DNA from: Chryseobacterium gleum
GTDB taxonomy: Bacteria; Bacteroidota; Bacteroidia; Flavobacteriales; BACL11
Assembly (NCBI GenBank): GCA_945865535.1
Contig: CAMBDW010000003.1
Coordinates: 1 to 64,000, forward strand
Direction of reading: 5' to 3'
Length of the DNA stretch: 64,000 nucleotides
Shown: positions 63,854 through 64,000 of the stretch, piece by piece
Position numbering within the stretch: position 1 is the stretch's first letter
Layout: every line of letters begins with the position of its first letter
The notes under the pieces: model-generated
What the model was told of the DNA's origin: nothing
What the model saw: the letters and a program-made list of their open reading frames with translations, nothing else
Databases searched by the model: none
Position numbers and translations under genes: made by a program

Positions 63854-64000
<147 letters not shown>

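Overview
The window is a low-GC, gene-dense stretch of a Bacteroidota chromosome, most likely a marine member of Flavobacteriia or a relative. The evidence is the set of type IX secretion (T9SS) parts and cargo (SprE/PorW, PorZ, a PorP/SprF protein, three proteins with T9SS C-terminal signals), Bacteroidota-only families (DUF4175, DUF4292, DUF4837, DUF3108, Bacteroidota-type AtpB), and promoters of the form TTG-N17..19-TAnnTTTG, the housekeeping-sigma consensus of this phylum. The window starts inside a tRNA-Asn gene and ends inside gltX. I see no phage, no intact insertion sequence and no CRISPR array.

Layout. 1-2447: tRNA-Asn end and terminator, a decayed lipoprotein-gene fragment, a methyltransferase gene, a CrtA-like carotenoid oxygenase gene, then a second copy of the tRNA-end/terminator/lipoprotein segment in front of rnr. 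2459-10300: RNase R, a large T9SS cargo protein, a very AT-rich 553-bp gap, rpiB, an M28 peptidase, a Bax-inhibitor-1 protein and a small membrane protein. 10385-16822 (minus): apparent operon of an M23 peptidase, a GH3-family protein, dxr, rseP and an ALDH7-type dehydrogenase. 16917-25423 (plus): sprE, bactofilin and the F1Fo ATP synthase genes atpZ-DUF6168-atpB-E-F-H-A-G (atpD and atpC are not here). 25523-34264 (plus): a crotonase, a flippase, dut, a TPR protein, a DUF4292 lipoprotein, an EnvC-like protein, tatA (58 codons), gatA and a DUF3108 protein. 34308-41566 (plus): a surface module of an M23 peptidase, a 1224-residue SBBP/PKD/type-B T9SS protein, a PorP/SprF protein and an OmpA-like protein.

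41555-46935 (minus): asnS-rpoN-PAP2-like, and dxs. 47059-49271 (plus): an MltD-like transglycosylase and a DUF4837 lipoprotein. 49261-57019 (minus): an Asp-box T9SS cargo protein, then porZ-recO-TonB receptor. 57109-57182: tRNA-Arg(UCG). 57359-63807 (minus): a tightly overlapping operon DUF4175-ybeY-mnmG-methyltransferase. 63890 on: the start of gltX.

Functionally the window is mostly housekeeping: energy, translation, RNA decay, the first two committed MEP-pathway steps (dxs, dxr), cell-wall remodelling and outer-membrane/T9SS biogenesis. The parts most worth a second look are the segmental duplication at tRNA-Asn that brackets the methyltransferase/crtA pair, the run of genes whose TAnnTTTG box lies only 4-8 nt before the start codon (leaderless-type transcripts, calibrated by the tRNA-Arg promoter), a perfect 15-bp hairpin between atpE and atpF, and a DUF4292 lipoprotein that could be a LolB-like protein.
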